Source of the DNA: Sphingobacterium psychroaquaticum
GTDB lineage: Bacteria; Bacteroidota; Bacteroidia; Sphingobacteriales; Sphingobacteriaceae
Direction: 5' to 3'
Assembly: GCF_900177625.1 (NCBI RefSeq)
Contig: NZ_FXAU01000001.1
Span: forward strand, 1,260,426 to 1,303,754
Length of the DNA: 43,329 nt
Part shown: positions 1-9,193 of the stretch, piece by piece
How the letters are laid out: every line of letters starts with the position of its first letter
How positions within the stretch are numbered: the stretch's first letter is position 1
Program-made: the position numbers and the translations under genes
Notes under the pieces: generated by a model
Databases searched by the model: none
Told to the model about the DNA's origin: nothing
The model's input: the letters and a program-made list of their open reading frames with translations, nothing else

Positions 1-56
1 GTGGTTGGTAGATGGTGGTTGGTAGATTGTGGTTGGTAGATTGTGGTTGGTAGATC
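1..56. repeat. 14-bp tandem repeat array, four copies
   Basis: Four head-to-tail copies of a 14-bp unit, GTGGTTGGTAGATT with a variable last base, run from the first base of the window, so the array may continue to the left. A degenerate fifth copy follows at 57-70. A close variant (GTAGTTGGTAGATT) forms another array at 16524-16621. The array lies downstream of lysA, outside any gene. Confidence 0.85.
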
Positions 57-63
57 GTGATGG

Positions 64-102
64 ATAGAGCGTATGAAACACGAGGTACCCCATACGCTCT
101 AT
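64..102. repeat. 12-bp inverted repeat downstream of lysA
   Basis: ATAGAGCGTATG (64-75) is perfectly complementary to CATACGCTCTAT (91-102), with a 15-nt loop. It lies about 60 nt past the lysA stop. No T tract follows on the minus strand, so it is not a textbook terminator for lysA, although it may act as a 3' end hairpin. The stretch 103-162 holds degenerate TACGTACTATGCACTA-like words and no gene. Confidence 0.5.
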
Positions 103-162
103 TTTGAAAGTAAGAACAATGTACTATAGACTACGTACTATGCACTAAAGAACTACTTGCTT

Positions 163-1323
163 TTAAAGCTTGTCGCTATAAACGTAACGAATTTCATCAC
201 GAAGATTATAGCTTGATGCCATCACCTCGCCATAAGCTCCCGCAGTGCGGATAGCAATAAGATCGCCTCGTTGGGATTCTGGTAATGGTACTTCTTTACC
301 AAAACAATCTGAGCTCTCGCAAATCGGGCCGACGACGTCGTAGTTTATAGTTGTCGTCACCTCTTTTGCGACATGCTCGATCTTATGATAAGCCTGATAG
401 AGAGCCGGACGCATAAGCTCTGTCATCCCTGCATCTAGAATTAGAAAGTTCTTTTTAATACCACTTTTCGTATACAGAACCTTACTGATTAAGCTCCCAC
501 ACTGCGCCACTAAAGCACGACCTAATTCAAAGTGTACTTCTTGCTGTGCGGTACGCTCCAAAAACTTATCAAAAATATCAAAATATGCTTCAAAGTCAGG
601 CATGGAATTTTCATCTGGATGTTGATAATCAACCCCTAGTCCTCCTCCAACATTCAAGACTTTAATCGCTGTTCCCCGCTCTTCAAACCAATTTTTCCAT
701 TCATTAACCTTCACACATAAACTCTTAAATACGTTCATATCTGTGATTTGAGAGCCTATATGAAAATGCAATCCGATGAGCTCTACATGCTGTGCTTGAC
801 GGATAACCGAAGCCGCAATTTCTAACTCCGAAGTAGGCACCCCAAATTTATTCTCATCCAAGCCAGTCGTAATATAATGATGTGTATGTGCATCCACATT
901 CGGGTTAATGCGAAGCGATACCTGGGCCACAACACCCAACTGACCAGCAAGCTCATTGATAACCTCCATCTCTTGGATAGACTCTACATTGAAAGCGAAG
1001 ATCTGGTGTTTCAATGCCGCAATGATCTCTTTATCGGATTTTCCGACACCGGCAAAGGTAATCATCTCCGGAGCGAAGCCTTTATCAATTGATTTTTGCA
1101 CCTCATTACCACTTACACAATCAGCACCAAATCCCTTCGATTGAATCATATCCAATACGCGATCATTGAAATTAGCTTTTAAGGCATAATGTACATGAAA
1201 TCCACGCTTATCAGCAGCAGCCTTAGCACTATTCAACGTTCGCTCGAGTAACCCCATATCATAGTAGTAAAACGGGGTCTCTAAATTTTTTATCTTCTCT
1301 TGCTGATCTTTTGTAAACAACAT
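163..1323 (-). CDS. lysA: Diaminopimelate decarboxylase
   Basis: Catalyses the last step of lysine synthesis, decarboxylating meso-diaminopimelate to L-lysine in the cytoplasm with pyridoxal phosphate. The 386-residue protein has the fold type III layout. The PLP lysine is K49 in HYALKAN; HFHIGSQI and the glycine-rich NVGGGLGVDY follow; the C-terminal GPICESSDCF carries the cysteine and acidic residues of the second half of the active site. The usual EPGR reads ELGRAL here. The length is normal for the short Bacteroidota form. It starts 20 nt after the lysC stop, on the same strand, so both are probably co-transcribed and supply lysine and cell-wall precursor flux. No lysine riboswitch is visible upstream of the pair. 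Confidence 0.95.
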   Translation of the reverse strand: MLFTKDQQEKIKNLETPFYYYDMGLLERTLNSAKAAADKRGFHVHYALKANFNDRVLDMIQSKGFGADCVSGNEVQKSIDKGFAPEMITFAGVGKSDKEIIAALKHQIFAFNVESIQEMEVINELAGQLGVVAQVSLRINPNVDAHTHHYITTGLDENKFGVPTSELEIAASVIRQAQHVELIGLHFHIGSQITDMNVFKSLCVKVNEWKNWFEERGTAIKVLNVGGGLGVDYQHPDENSMPDFEAYFDIFDKFLERTAQQEVHFELGRALVAQCGSLISKVLYTKSGIKKNFLILDAGMTELMRPALYQAYHKIEHVAKEVTTTINYDVVGPICESSDCFGKEVPLPESQRGDLIAIRTAGAYGEVMASSYNLRDEIRYVYSDKL

Positions 1324-1343
1324 ATCGAATTTAATTCTATTAC

Positions 1344-2657
1344 TTAAAATAATCTATTGTGCAACGAACGCAACGCCTCTGTTTTATGTTCGCTATCCAG
1401 AAGGATCGATACATTGTAATCTGACCCGCCGTAGGAAATCATACGAATAGGCAAATGTTTGATCGCATCCAACACGCGTGCCGCATAACCATGCATATTG
1501 GCACTAAAATCTCCGACTACACATACAATGGTTTGTTCATTATCGATGCTCACACGACCGAAATCCTCCACCTCTTTAATAATATCCGCTAAATAGCGTG
1601 TTTCATCAATCGTTAAAGAAACGGCAACTTCAGATGTCGTGATCATATCAATTGGCGTTTTGTAGCGTTCAAATATCTCAAATATTTTACGTAAAAAACC
1701 ATAAGCTAACAACATTCTTGAAGAATGGATGTGAATAGCCGTAATGCCATCTTTAGCAGCAATTGCTCGTATCTGTCCTTTGTTTCCGCCGTCTTTACTA
1801 ATCAATGTCCCTGCTGCAGCTGGATCCATTGTATTTAACAAACGTACGGGTACGTTATATTTTTGTGCTGGAAACACACTCTGCGGATGCAATATCTTCG
1901 CTCCAAAATAAGCCAGTTCAGCTGCCTCATCAAAACTAAGGTTTGCAATAGGCGATGTGTTTTTTACGATACGGGGATCATTATTATGCATACCATCGAT
2001 ATCCGTCCAGATTTGAACTTCTTCAGCCCGTATTGCAGCCCCTATTAGGGACGCAGTATAATCAGATCCACCACGACGTAGATTGTCGATTTCACCAAAT
2101 GAATTTCGACAAATATAACCTTGTGTAATGAATAGTGTATTTGCTGGCGAAAGGTCCAATATAGCACCTAACTTCTCGCCAATATAATCGACCATGGGTT
2201 CATTGTCTTCATCGATCTTCATAAAATCAAGGGCAGGCAATAATACCGATGGAACACCAATTTCTTCTAAATGAAAATGAAACAGTGTTGTCGAAAGCAA
2301 CTCACCTTGTGCAAGAATAGCTTTTTCTTCCACCGAAGTGAACATTTCATTTCCTAAGGAAGCAATGTAATTAAAATGATAATCAATCAATTGCTTACCC
2401 TTTGATAGCCCTTCAACAGTCGTAAAAAGCTCCTGAATCAAAAGCTCATATTTATCCTTGTGCTGCTTGGTAAGTGCTAATGCTTCGTCCTTCTTCTCAG
2501 CAAGAAAAGCCTGTCCAATTTCTACCAAAGCATTTGTCGTGCCTGCTACAGCAGATAACACGACAATTTGACGCTCCGCAGGATTTACAATTTCAAGTAA
2601 TCCTTTGATGCGTTCTGCACTACCAACCGAGGTGCCACCAAATTTTAGAATTTTCAT
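1344..2657 (-). CDS. lysC: Aspartate kinase (monofunctional, ACT-domain regulated)
   Basis: Phosphorylates L-aspartate, the committed step towards lysine, threonine and methionine. The 437-residue protein opens with the kinase motif KFGGTSVG (residues 5-12), has the aspartate/ATP motif RRGGSDYTA in the middle, and ends with about 140 residues that look like two ACT domains, the usual seat of feedback inhibition by amino acids. The length fits the E. coli LysC class of single-chain, monofunctional enzymes rather than fusions with homoserine dehydrogenase. It is first in a two-gene unit with lysA. Pairing with lysA suggests the lysine-sensitive isozyme, but the effector cannot be read from sequence alone. 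Confidence 0.93.
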   Translation of the reverse strand: MKILKFGGTSVGSAERIKGLLEIVNPAERQIVVLSAVAGTTNALVEIGQAFLAEKKDEALALTKQHKDKYELLIQELFTTVEGLSKGKQLIDYHFNYIASLGNEMFTSVEEKAILAQGELLSTTLFHFHLEEIGVPSVLLPALDFMKIDEDNEPMVDYIGEKLGAILDLSPANTLFITQGYICRNSFGEIDNLRRGGSDYTASLIGAAIRAEEVQIWTDIDGMHNNDPRIVKNTSPIANLSFDEAAELAYFGAKILHPQSVFPAQKYNVPVRLLNTMDPAAAGTLISKDGGNKGQIRAIAAKDGITAIHIHSSRMLLAYGFLRKIFEIFERYKTPIDMITTSEVAVSLTIDETRYLADIIKEVEDFGRVSIDNEQTIVCVVGDFSANMHGYAARVLDAIKHLPIRMISYGGSDYNVSILLDSEHKTEALRSLHNRLF

Positions 2658-2981
2658 AAGTTTTATTTAAGTACATAAGCACGTAGTAACGCATATAAAA
2701 TACGAAGCAATACGTCTCAGGTACGAAGTAATTAGTATTAATTATCCGTGTTTAAAAATGCAAAAGTCTGTATTATAATAAACAAAACAAAAAAAACAAC
2801 GTGTTTTCCAACCTCATCTATTCGTATACTTTTAGCACAATATCCCTTTTCGATGCTCATTACTGGTCTTTGTTCATTGATCCCATCCAATACACAAAAA
2901 ATCTTCTTGAAACAGCAGCAGTCAAAGAATAAACAACGATGGTTTATTTTTTTATATTTCTATATTTTTTCTCAAAAAAAA
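2658..2981. other. Intergenic region between lysC and the serA terminator
   Basis: No gene seen. The side next to lysC holds loosely repeated words (ACGAAGCAATACG, TACGAAGTAATTAG). A weak minus-strand -7 candidate, GACTTTTG, lies near 2761-2768. The rest is AT-rich. ORFs crossing it on the plus strand have low-complexity translations and are not credible. Confidence 0.5.
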
Positions 2982-3014
2982 GCGGCGCAAATGCTGTAAA
3001 AGCTCTTGCGCCGC
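2974..3014 (-). terminator. Rho-independent terminator of serC-serA
   Basis: GCGGCGCAA (2982-2990) pairs with TTGCGCCGC (3006-3014) in a 9-bp GC-rich stem. An A8 run at 2974-2981 becomes the U tract when read on the minus strand. It lies just past the serA stop. Confidence 0.9.
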
Positions 3015-3034
3015 ATCTATATTATGCGGAAGTA

Positions 3035-3982
3035 CTACTTCTTCAATGTCTCAATAAGCAATGTTGCTAGTTCGACACCAATACGTTCTTGCGCTTCGTT
3101 CGTAGCAGCACCGATATGCGGTGTTAAAGAAATCCGTGGATGCGTAAGAATTTCTGTTCTCGGTGTAGGTTCGTTATCGAACACATCAAGACCAGCAAAA
3201 GACACTTTTCCAGCATCCAACGCCTTAATCAATTCCAGCTCATCAATCACGCCACCGCGTGAAGCGTTCACCAAACCAACACCATCTTTTAATAGAGCAA
3301 ACTCAGCAGCCCCAATAGCCGGTTTATCTAAGAAAGGTACATGCAAAGATATAAAGTCAGCATTTTTAAAGATCTCTTCGATGGCAACCTGTTTCACAGG
3401 AACATCCACCTGGATTCCTCCCGAAAGTGTAAGCGTTAGCGCCTTAGGCCCTTCGTATAAATCGGTATACAATACGTTCATCCCTAAACCTAAAGCGATC
3501 TTTGCTGTTTCTTTACCAATACGACCAAAGCCAACAACACCTAATGTCTTCCCTCCTAATTCAACACCCTTTGCGTATGCTTTCTTCAGGTCCCCGAATT
3601 TAGTATTACCTTCAATTGGCATCTTACGGTTCGCATCATAAAGAAAACGAACTCCATTTAGTAAATGTGCAAATACGAGCTCACCTACAGATAACGATGA
3701 AGCTGCAGGCGTATTAATAACGGCAATACCTTTTGAGCGGGCATATTCAACATCAATATTATCCATACCAACACCGCCCCGACCAATGGCCTTTATATTG
3801 GGACAAGCATCAATCAACGCTTGTCTAACTTTAGTGGCACTACGTACCGTTATTGCATCGTAATTTTTTAATTTTTCCGCTAATTCCTCCTGCGGTATAT
3901 GGTTTGTATCAACCTCAAAGCCTGCTGCTTCTAAAAGCTGCTTGCCAACGGCATCGATACCATCATTTGCTAATATTCTCAT
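3035..3982 (-). CDS. serA: D-3-phosphoglycerate dehydrogenase (short form)
   Basis: Oxidises 3-phosphoglycerate to 3-phosphohydroxypyruvate with NAD, the first step of serine synthesis. At 315 residues it is the short form lacking the C-terminal regulatory ACT domain. The NAD-binding Rossmann motif is VGVVGFGRIG near residue 150. The catalytic Arg, Glu and His of the D-2-hydroxyacid dehydrogenase family are seen in NASRGGVIDE, DVFDNEP and TPHIGAAT. It begins 18 nt after the serC stop on the same strand, so steps one and two of the pathway are co-transcribed. Linkage to serC makes serA much more likely than another hydroxyacid dehydrogenase. Absence of the ACT domain means that serine feedback, if any, acts elsewhere. 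Confidence 0.92.
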   Translation of the reverse strand: MRILANDGIDAVGKQLLEAAGFEVDTNHIPQEELAEKLKNYDAITVRSATKVRQALIDACPNIKAIGRGGVGMDNIDVEYARSKGIAVINTPAASSLSVGELVFAHLLNGVRFLYDANRKMPIEGNTKFGDLKKAYAKGVELGGKTLGVVGFGRIGKETAKIALGLGMNVLYTDLYEGPKALTLTLSGGIQVDVPVKQVAIEEIFKNADFISLHVPFLDKPAIGAAEFALLKDGVGLVNASRGGVIDELELIKALDAGKVSFAGLDVFDNEPTPRTEILTHPRISLTPHIGAATNEAQERIGVELATLLIETLKK

Positions 3983-4000
3983 TCTTGTATCTAACTAAGC

Positions 4001-5068
4001 TTATTTATATCTTTCTTCAAACTCCTTCATCGCGTCAACCAATGCATTTATAGACGATAGCGTCAATGCATTATAAATTGAAGCACGGAATCCACCAACC
4101 GAACGGTGTCCTTTGATACCGATCAAACCACGTTCCTTCGCTAATTCTAAGAATTCTGCTTCCTGCTCTGCTGTATCCATCACAAAACTCACATTCATAC
4201 GTGAACGATCTTCCAGATTGGCTGTGCCGCGGAAAAACGGATTTCTGTCGATTTCGTCATAGAGTGTCCGTGCTTTGATGATATTTTCTCGCTCAATAAC
4301 CTCAATACCACCTTTTGCTTTTAACCAACGTAAGTTCAACATTGATACATAAATTGAATATACAGGTGGCGTATTATACATAGAGCCTGCCAACGCATGT
4401 GATCTGTAATCAAATATGGCAGGAATAGTACGTCCCGATTTCCCTAGAATATCATTCTTTACAATAACCAAGGTTACACCAGCCGGTCCCATATTCTTTT
4501 GTGCACCCGCATAAATCAGGTCGTAATCCGCTACGTTTATCGTACGACTTAAGATGTCCGAGGACATATCAACAACCAAAGGAACATTAACTTTTGGTGC
4601 TTCAAAAATCTCCGTACCATAGATTGTATTATTTGATGTATAGTGGAAATATGCTGCATCTGTTGGTACAGTAAATACCTTCGGGATGTACGTATAATTT
4701 TTATCCGACGATGAAGCCACGATTTCTACGTTCCCCAGTTTCGAAGCTTCTTTAGCGGCTTTGGAAGCCCATACTCCCGTATCCAAGTAAGCTGCTTTAC
4801 CTCCTTCAGGCAACAAATTCATAGGAACCATAGCAAATTGCTGACTGGCGCCTCCTTGCAAAAACAACACCGAATAATCGGCAGGAACGGCTAACAATTC
4901 GCGCACAAGGGCTTCTGTTTCAATAACAACTTGTTCGAAATCTTTGGAACGATGCGATATTTCAAGGATCGATAAGCCCGAATTATTAAAATCGATTACT
5001 GCTTGTGCCGCTTCTTGAAATACTTCCTTTGGAAGGATGCATGGTCCTGCCCCAAAATTATGTTTCAT
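4001..5068 (-). CDS. serC: Phosphoserine aminotransferase
   Basis: A PLP enzyme that converts 3-phosphohydroxypyruvate and glutamate to O-phosphoserine; the family also acts in pyridoxine synthesis. The N-terminus NFGAGPCILP and the PLP lysine K191 in YAGAQKNMGPAG are diagnostic of SerC. The C-terminal HRSVGGFRASIYNA contributes phosphate-binding residues. The 355-residue length matches the family. It is the first gene of the serC-serA unit and is preceded by a TACTTTTG box about 70 nt upstream. No phosphoserine phosphatase gene is in the window. Confidence 0.95.
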   Translation of the reverse strand: MKHNFGAGPCILPKEVFQEAAQAVIDFNNSGLSILEISHRSKDFEQVVIETEALVRELLAVPADYSVLFLQGGASQQFAMVPMNLLPEGGKAAYLDTGVWASKAAKEASKLGNVEIVASSSDKNYTYIPKVFTVPTDAAYFHYTSNNTIYGTEIFEAPKVNVPLVVDMSSDILSRTINVADYDLIYAGAQKNMGPAGVTLVIVKNDILGKSGRTIPAIFDYRSHALAGSMYNTPPVYSIYVSMLNLRWLKAKGGIEVIERENIIKARTLYDEIDRNPFFRGTANLEDRSRMNVSFVMDTAEQEAEFLELAKERGLIGIKGHRSVGGFRASIYNALTLSSINALVDAMKEFEERYK

Positions 5069-5135
5069 CGTAAAAAAATTAATGATAAATAAAATAACTA
5101 CTCCCTCATCAAACCACCTTTGGCTAAATGAAAAG

Positions 5136-5143
5136 CAAAAGTA
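5136..5143 (-). promoter_or_regulatory. Putative -7 box for serC
   Basis: The minus strand reads TACTTTTG, a full match to the Bacteroidota -7 consensus TAnnTTTG, about 68 nt before the serC start. No good -33 TTG is seen at the usual distance. Confidence 0.5.
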
Positions 5144-5352
5144 AAATTTTTTTTAAAAGTTTTTTACATTTTTCAATGTTTTATTGATAAGAATATAAAA
5201 TTTTACTTTTTTTAATATAAAAATGACACAACAATAACGTTTGCGCCCTTCTAATCAACAAATTACTCCCAATACCTTAAAGAACATGCAAAAAACTTCA
5301 TCTGAACCGTCCCCTAGACTTTATGTTATACAATAATAATAGCAAGGAGATT
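5144..5352. other. AT-rich divergent spacer between serC and gyrA
   Basis: No gene seen. The stretch is strongly AT-rich with long A and T runs, as expected between two divergent promoters. Confidence 0.5.
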
Positions 5353-5385
5353 TTGCCACTTTGAACGAAAAAAATCGTAACTTCG
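5353..5385 (+). promoter_or_regulatory. Putative gyrA promoter
   Basis: TTG (5353-5355) and TAACTTCG (5378-5385, one mismatch to TAnnTTTG) are 22 nt apart, close to the Bacteroidota -33/-7 layout. The implied mRNA leader is about 60 nt. Confidence 0.4.
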
Positions 5386-5448
5386 CATGCGATGTGTGTA
5401 CTTTATTCAGGTGCACATTATTAAGTTTTATCGAAACCAAATTTTAAT

Positions 5449-8088
5449 ATGGCTGAAGAGACAGAGAACGAAAACAATCTACTTCCTGCTAACGACAGGA
5501 TTATCCCCATTAACATAGAGGACCAAATGAAGTCTGCCTATATCGATTACTCGATGTCGGTGATTGTTTCTCGTGCGTTGCCTGATGCAAGAGACGGTAT
5601 GAAACCTGTACATAGACGGGTTTTATATGGTATGTTGGACTTGGGTGTTACCAGTAGTAAACCTTATAAAAAATCGGCGCGTATTGTCGGTGACGTATTA
5701 GGTAAGTACCACCCACATGGTGACTCATCGGTGTATGATGCAATGGTGCGCTTAGCGCAAGACTGGAGCATGCGTTATCCGTTGGTTGATGGTCAAGGTA
5801 ACTACGGTTCGGTTGATGGTGACCCTCCAGCAGCAATGCGTTATACGGAGGCCAGATTGAAAAAGATTGCAGAAGATATTCTTTCTGATATCAATAAAGA
5901 TACGGTAGATTTTCAACTCAACTTTGACGACTCCCTTGAAGAACCAACAGTTCTCCCTACTCGGATTCCAAATTTATTGGTAAATGGTGCTTCGGGTATC
6001 GCTGTAGGTATGGCGACTAATATGGCGCCACACAACCTCACAGAAGTTGTTGACGGTATTACAGCGTATATTGACAACCGCGATATTGAGATCTCAGAGT
6101 TGATGCAACACATCAAAGGCCCTGACTTCCCTACCGGCGGTATTATATATGGGTACAATGGCGTTAAAGATGCATGTGAAACGGGTCGTGGACGTGTGGT
6201 TATGCGTGGTAAAGCCGAGATAGAAACCTTGAAAAATGGACGCGAATGTATTATCGTTACCGAGATACCATATCAAGTCAACAAGGCGAATATGATTGAG
6301 CGCACGGCAGAGCTTGTCAACGAAAAGAAAATTGAAGGTATCGCTACCATCCGTGATGAATCTGACCGCGATGGCTTCCGTATTGTTTACGAAATAAAAA
6401 GAGAGGCTAATGCCAATGTGGTATTAAACAATCTCTATAAATACACAGCCTTACAGACCTCATTTTCTGTAAATAACATTGCCTTAGTTAAAGGGCGTCC
6501 GATGTTGATGAACTTGAAGGATATGATCCATGAATTTGTGGAACATAGACATGAGGTTGTTATCCGTCGTACTAAATATGAGTTGGCGGAAGCAGAAAAA
6601 AGAGCACACATTTTAGAAGGCTATTTAATTGCATTAGATCACCTGGATGAAGTGATTAAATTAATCCGTAGCTCCGAGACACCAGAGGATGCGCGTACAG
6701 GATTAATGGAACGCTTTAGCCTGACCGATATTCAAGCACGTGCTATTTTAGACATGACGTTACGTCGTCTAACAGGACTGGAACGTGACAAGATTAAAGA
6801 AGAATATGCCGAATTAATGAAGACTATCGACTACTTGAAAGAAGTTTTGAGTGACGAAGGCTTACGTATGCGTATTATTAAAGACGAACTTGCTGAAGTA
6901 AAAGAAAAATATGGTGATGAGCGTCGCTCTATTATCGTTCACTCGGCAGAGGATATGCGTATGGAAGATTTCATCGATGATGAGGAAATCGTCATTACCA
7001 TTTCGCATAACAGTTATGTAAAACGCACTCCGCTTTCAGAGTACCGTCGTCAAGGCCGTGGTGGTAAGGGAGCTATTGGTTCGACCACACGCGATGAAGA
7101 CTTTACCGAGCATATCATCACAGCATCTGCACATAACTACCTCCTACTCTTTACCGACAAAGGACGTTGTTTCTGGCTTCGTGCTTTTGAGATCCCTGAA
7201 GGAAGTCGTACTTCGAGAGGCCGTGCCCTGCAGAATATTATCAATGTTCCGAAAGAAGAGAAAATCAAGGCCTTTATCAAGGTAATCAACTTGAAGGATC
7301 AGGAGTACTTGGAGAATAACTTCATTATTATGTGTACCAAGAAAGGTACGATCAAGAAAACATCGCTAGAGGCTTACTCTCGTCCGCGTGCAAATGGTAT
7401 TAATGCAATTAATATCAATGAAGGCGATGAGCTATTGGAAGCATGTTTAACAACGGGTACCAGCGAAATCGTGATGGCTCTTCGCTCGGGTCGCGCTATT
7501 CGCTTTAATGAAGGAACAGTTCGCCCAATGGGTAGAACCGCGACAGGTGTACGTGGTATTACTTTGGCCAGTGAGCAAGATGAAGTAGTAGGTATGATCG
7601 CTGTTGACAGCAATGATTCTACTGTTCTTGTTGTTTCTGAAAAAGGCTATGGTAAACGTACGGATATCGAGGACTACCGCGTAACAAACCGGGGTGGTAA
7701 AGGAGTAAAAACTATTAATGTTACGGATAAAACCGGTGAGCTTGTTGCAATCAAAGGCGTAACCGACCAGGACGACTTGATGATTATCAATAAATCTGGT
7801 ATCGTGATTCGTATTGGCGTTGATTCATTACGTGTTATGGGTCGTGCCACACAAGGCGTGCGCTTAATAACGTTAAATGATACAGATGAAATTGCATCGA
7901 TCACCAAAGTAGAGCGCGAAGAGGATGATGAAGAAGGCTTAGGCGGTGCAGAGGGTGAAATCGACACCCCAACAACGGATGACACAGACAACATCCTACG
8001 TGATGCGTCAAATGGTGCAATAATTAGTCCTTCAGAAGATGCGGAATCTAATGACGCTGAAGCTGATAACGAAGACAACGAAGCATAA
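5449..8088 (+). CDS. gyrA: DNA gyrase subunit A
   Basis: The breakage-reunion subunit of gyrase, which introduces negative supercoils as A2B2. The 879-residue protein has the catalytic tyrosine Y132 in [10 protein letters not shown]. The quinolone-resistance region reads GDSSVYDAM, with Ser93 and Asp97 at the positions of E. coli Ser83 and Asp87, so no common resistance change is present. The GyrA-box, needed for DNA wrapping, reads QGRGGKG near residue 534 rather than QRRGGKG. The C-terminal pinwheel repeats are present and the last 45 residues are very acidic. It is followed after 4 nt by a TPR protein gene, suggesting one transcript through to the terminator at 10386. The GyrA-box separates it from ParC. 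Confidence 0.97.
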   Translation: MAEETENENNLLPANDRIIPINIEDQMKSAYIDYSMSVIVSRALPDARDGMKPVHRRVLYGMLDLGVTSSKPYKKSARIVGDVLGKYHPHGDSSVYDAMVRLAQDWSMRYPLVDGQGNYGSVDGDPPAAMRYTEARLKKIAEDILSDINKDTVDFQLNFDDSLEEPTVLPTRIPNLLVNGASGIAVGMATNMAPHNLTEVVDGITAYIDNRDIEISELMQHIKGPDFPTGGIIYGYNGVKDACETGRGRVVMRGKAEIETLKNGRECIIVTEIPYQVNKANMIERTAELVNEKKIEGIATIRDESDRDGFRIVYEIKREANANVVLNNLYKYTALQTSFSVNNIALVKGRPMLMNLKDMIHEFVEHRHEVVIRRTKYELAEAEKRAHILEGYLIALDHLDEVIKLIRSSETPEDARTGLMERFSLTDIQARAILDMTLRRLTGLERDKIKEEYAELMKTIDYLKEVLSDEGLRMRIIKDELAEVKEKYGDERRSIIVHSAEDMRMEDFIDDEEIVITISHNSYVKRTPLSEYRRQGRGGKGAIGSTTRDEDFTEHIITASAHNYLLLFTDKGRCFWLRAFEIPEGSRTSRGRALQNIINVPKEEKIKAFIKVINLKDQEYLENNFIIMCTKKGTIKKTSLEAYSRPRANGINAININEGDELLEACLTTGTSEIVMALRSGRAIRFNEGTVRPMGRTATGVRGITLASEQDEVVGMIAVDSNDSTVLVVSEKGYGKRTDIEDYRVTNRGGKGVKTINVTDKTGELVAIKGVTDQDDLMIINKSGIVIRIGVDSLRVMGRATQGVRLITLNDTDEIASITKVEREEDDEEGLGGAEGEIDTPTTDDTDNILRDASNGAIISPSEDAESNDAEADNEDNEA

Positions 8089-8092
8089 TTTT

Positions 8093-9190
8093 ATGAAGAA
8101 AACGGTTATTTTGGGTCTTTTAGTCTCCTGTTCTTTTACAGGCTTTGCACAATCTAATTACAAAGAGAGTAGCAACAGTTTTGCCATGTACATGCAATCG
8201 GGAGACTTAAAGAATCTGGAAAGTGCAAAGAAATTTAACGATGCCGGATACCAAAACAAACGGGACTCGACAAGCGCAAAAGTAAATGTCCTTCGTGCCA
8301 TGATTTATAGTGCGATGGCTTATGCTGACTCAAGCCGGACGATCAAGAACCCCAAAGATCCTATTGATATTACCTATCATGCATTGGGTAAACTAAGGGC
8401 TAATGATCTTCAAAACTATCCGGCCGAAATGAAATATGTAAAGCAAAATTTAGCTGCGGCACATATTTCAAGCGCCAATAAAGCCCTGGGTAAAAAAGAC
8501 TACAAGACGGCTTACGATAATTACATCAAAGTGAAAGAATTATCAATTGGCAACACGGATGTAATCTATAACTTGGCATTACTGGCGGTACAAAGTAAAC
8601 AGTATAAGGAAGCAATCGGTTATTATACGACCGTTATTAAGGATGATGACGCCACGGCAACCATGTATCTGGAACTTGCTGATGTATACCGTCTATCTGG
8701 AGATAAGCATGCGCAATTACGCACCTTGGAAACAGCGCGATCTAAATTCAAGGATAATAAAGTTGTGCTCATGAATTTAATTCAGGAGTTAGCACACAAT
8801 AATAACTACGAAGCTATCGTTCCTATTATTGATGAAGCGATAAAATTTGAGCCCGAAAATGTGGAGTTGAATTATCTAGCAGGATATGCTAACGAAACTG
8901 TCGGCCGCATCGATATCGCTAAACGATACTATCAGAAAACATTGCAATTGAGTCCAAATAACTACGAAGCCAACTTAGCCTTAGGGCTGATATTCTTAGG
9001 TGATTTTTTGAAAAACGACACCAATGTGGAGGCGCAATACTATGCGCAAAACTTATTGTTAAAAGCAAATGAGATTAGACCATATGATGTCAATGCACTA
9101 AAATCGCTATCTATGTATTACGAAAAGGCTGGTGATTTGGCTCAATTAGACCGAGTAAAGCTATTATTAAATCAACTTTCAAATAATTAA
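8093..9190 (+). CDS. Secreted tetratricopeptide-repeat protein
   Basis: A 365-residue protein with an N-terminal signal peptide (KKTVILGLLVSCSFTGFAQ, probable cleavage after the Ala before Gln) and mostly helical TPR-type repeats. These include blocks such as DVIYNLALLAVQSKQYKEAI and a stretch near residue 270 beginning ENVELNYLAGYANETVGR. The start at 8093 is preferred to an upstream in-frame ATG at 8039, because it gives a clean signal peptide and does not overlap gyrA. It lies 4 nt after gyrA and 3 nt before a second TPR gene. It probably acts in the periplasm as a protein-binding scaffold. Its specific partner is unknown, and so is the reason for its coupling to gyrase. Confidence 0.85.
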   Translation: MKKTVILGLLVSCSFTGFAQSNYKESSNSFAMYMQSGDLKNLESAKKFNDAGYQNKRDSTSAKVNVLRAMIYSAMAYADSSRTIKNPKDPIDITYHALGKLRANDLQNYPAEMKYVKQNLAAAHISSANKALGKKDYKTAYDNYIKVKELSIGNTDVIYNLALLAVQSKQYKEAIGYYTTVIKDDDATATMYLELADVYRLSGDKHAQLRTLETARSKFKDNKVVLMNLIQELAHNNNYEAIVPIIDEAIKFEPENVELNYLAGYANETVGRIDIAKRYYQKTLQLSPNNYEANLALGLIFLGDFLKNDTNVEAQYYAQNLLLKANEIRPYDVNALKSLSMYYEKAGDLAQLDRVKLLLNQLSNN

Positions 9191-9193
9191 AAA

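Noticed and set aside
2658..2760. Lysine riboswitch before lysC
   Set aside because: The leader is only about 100 nt and lacks the long multi-helix core of the lysine aptamer.
3006..3641. 211-codon ORF antisense to serA
   Set aside because: serA is unmistakable on the other strand and this ORF starts inside its terminator; the translation has no recognisable motif.
5719..5742. Quinolone-resistance change in gyrA
   Set aside because: The positions equivalent to E. coli 83 and 87 are Ser and Asp, the sensitive state.
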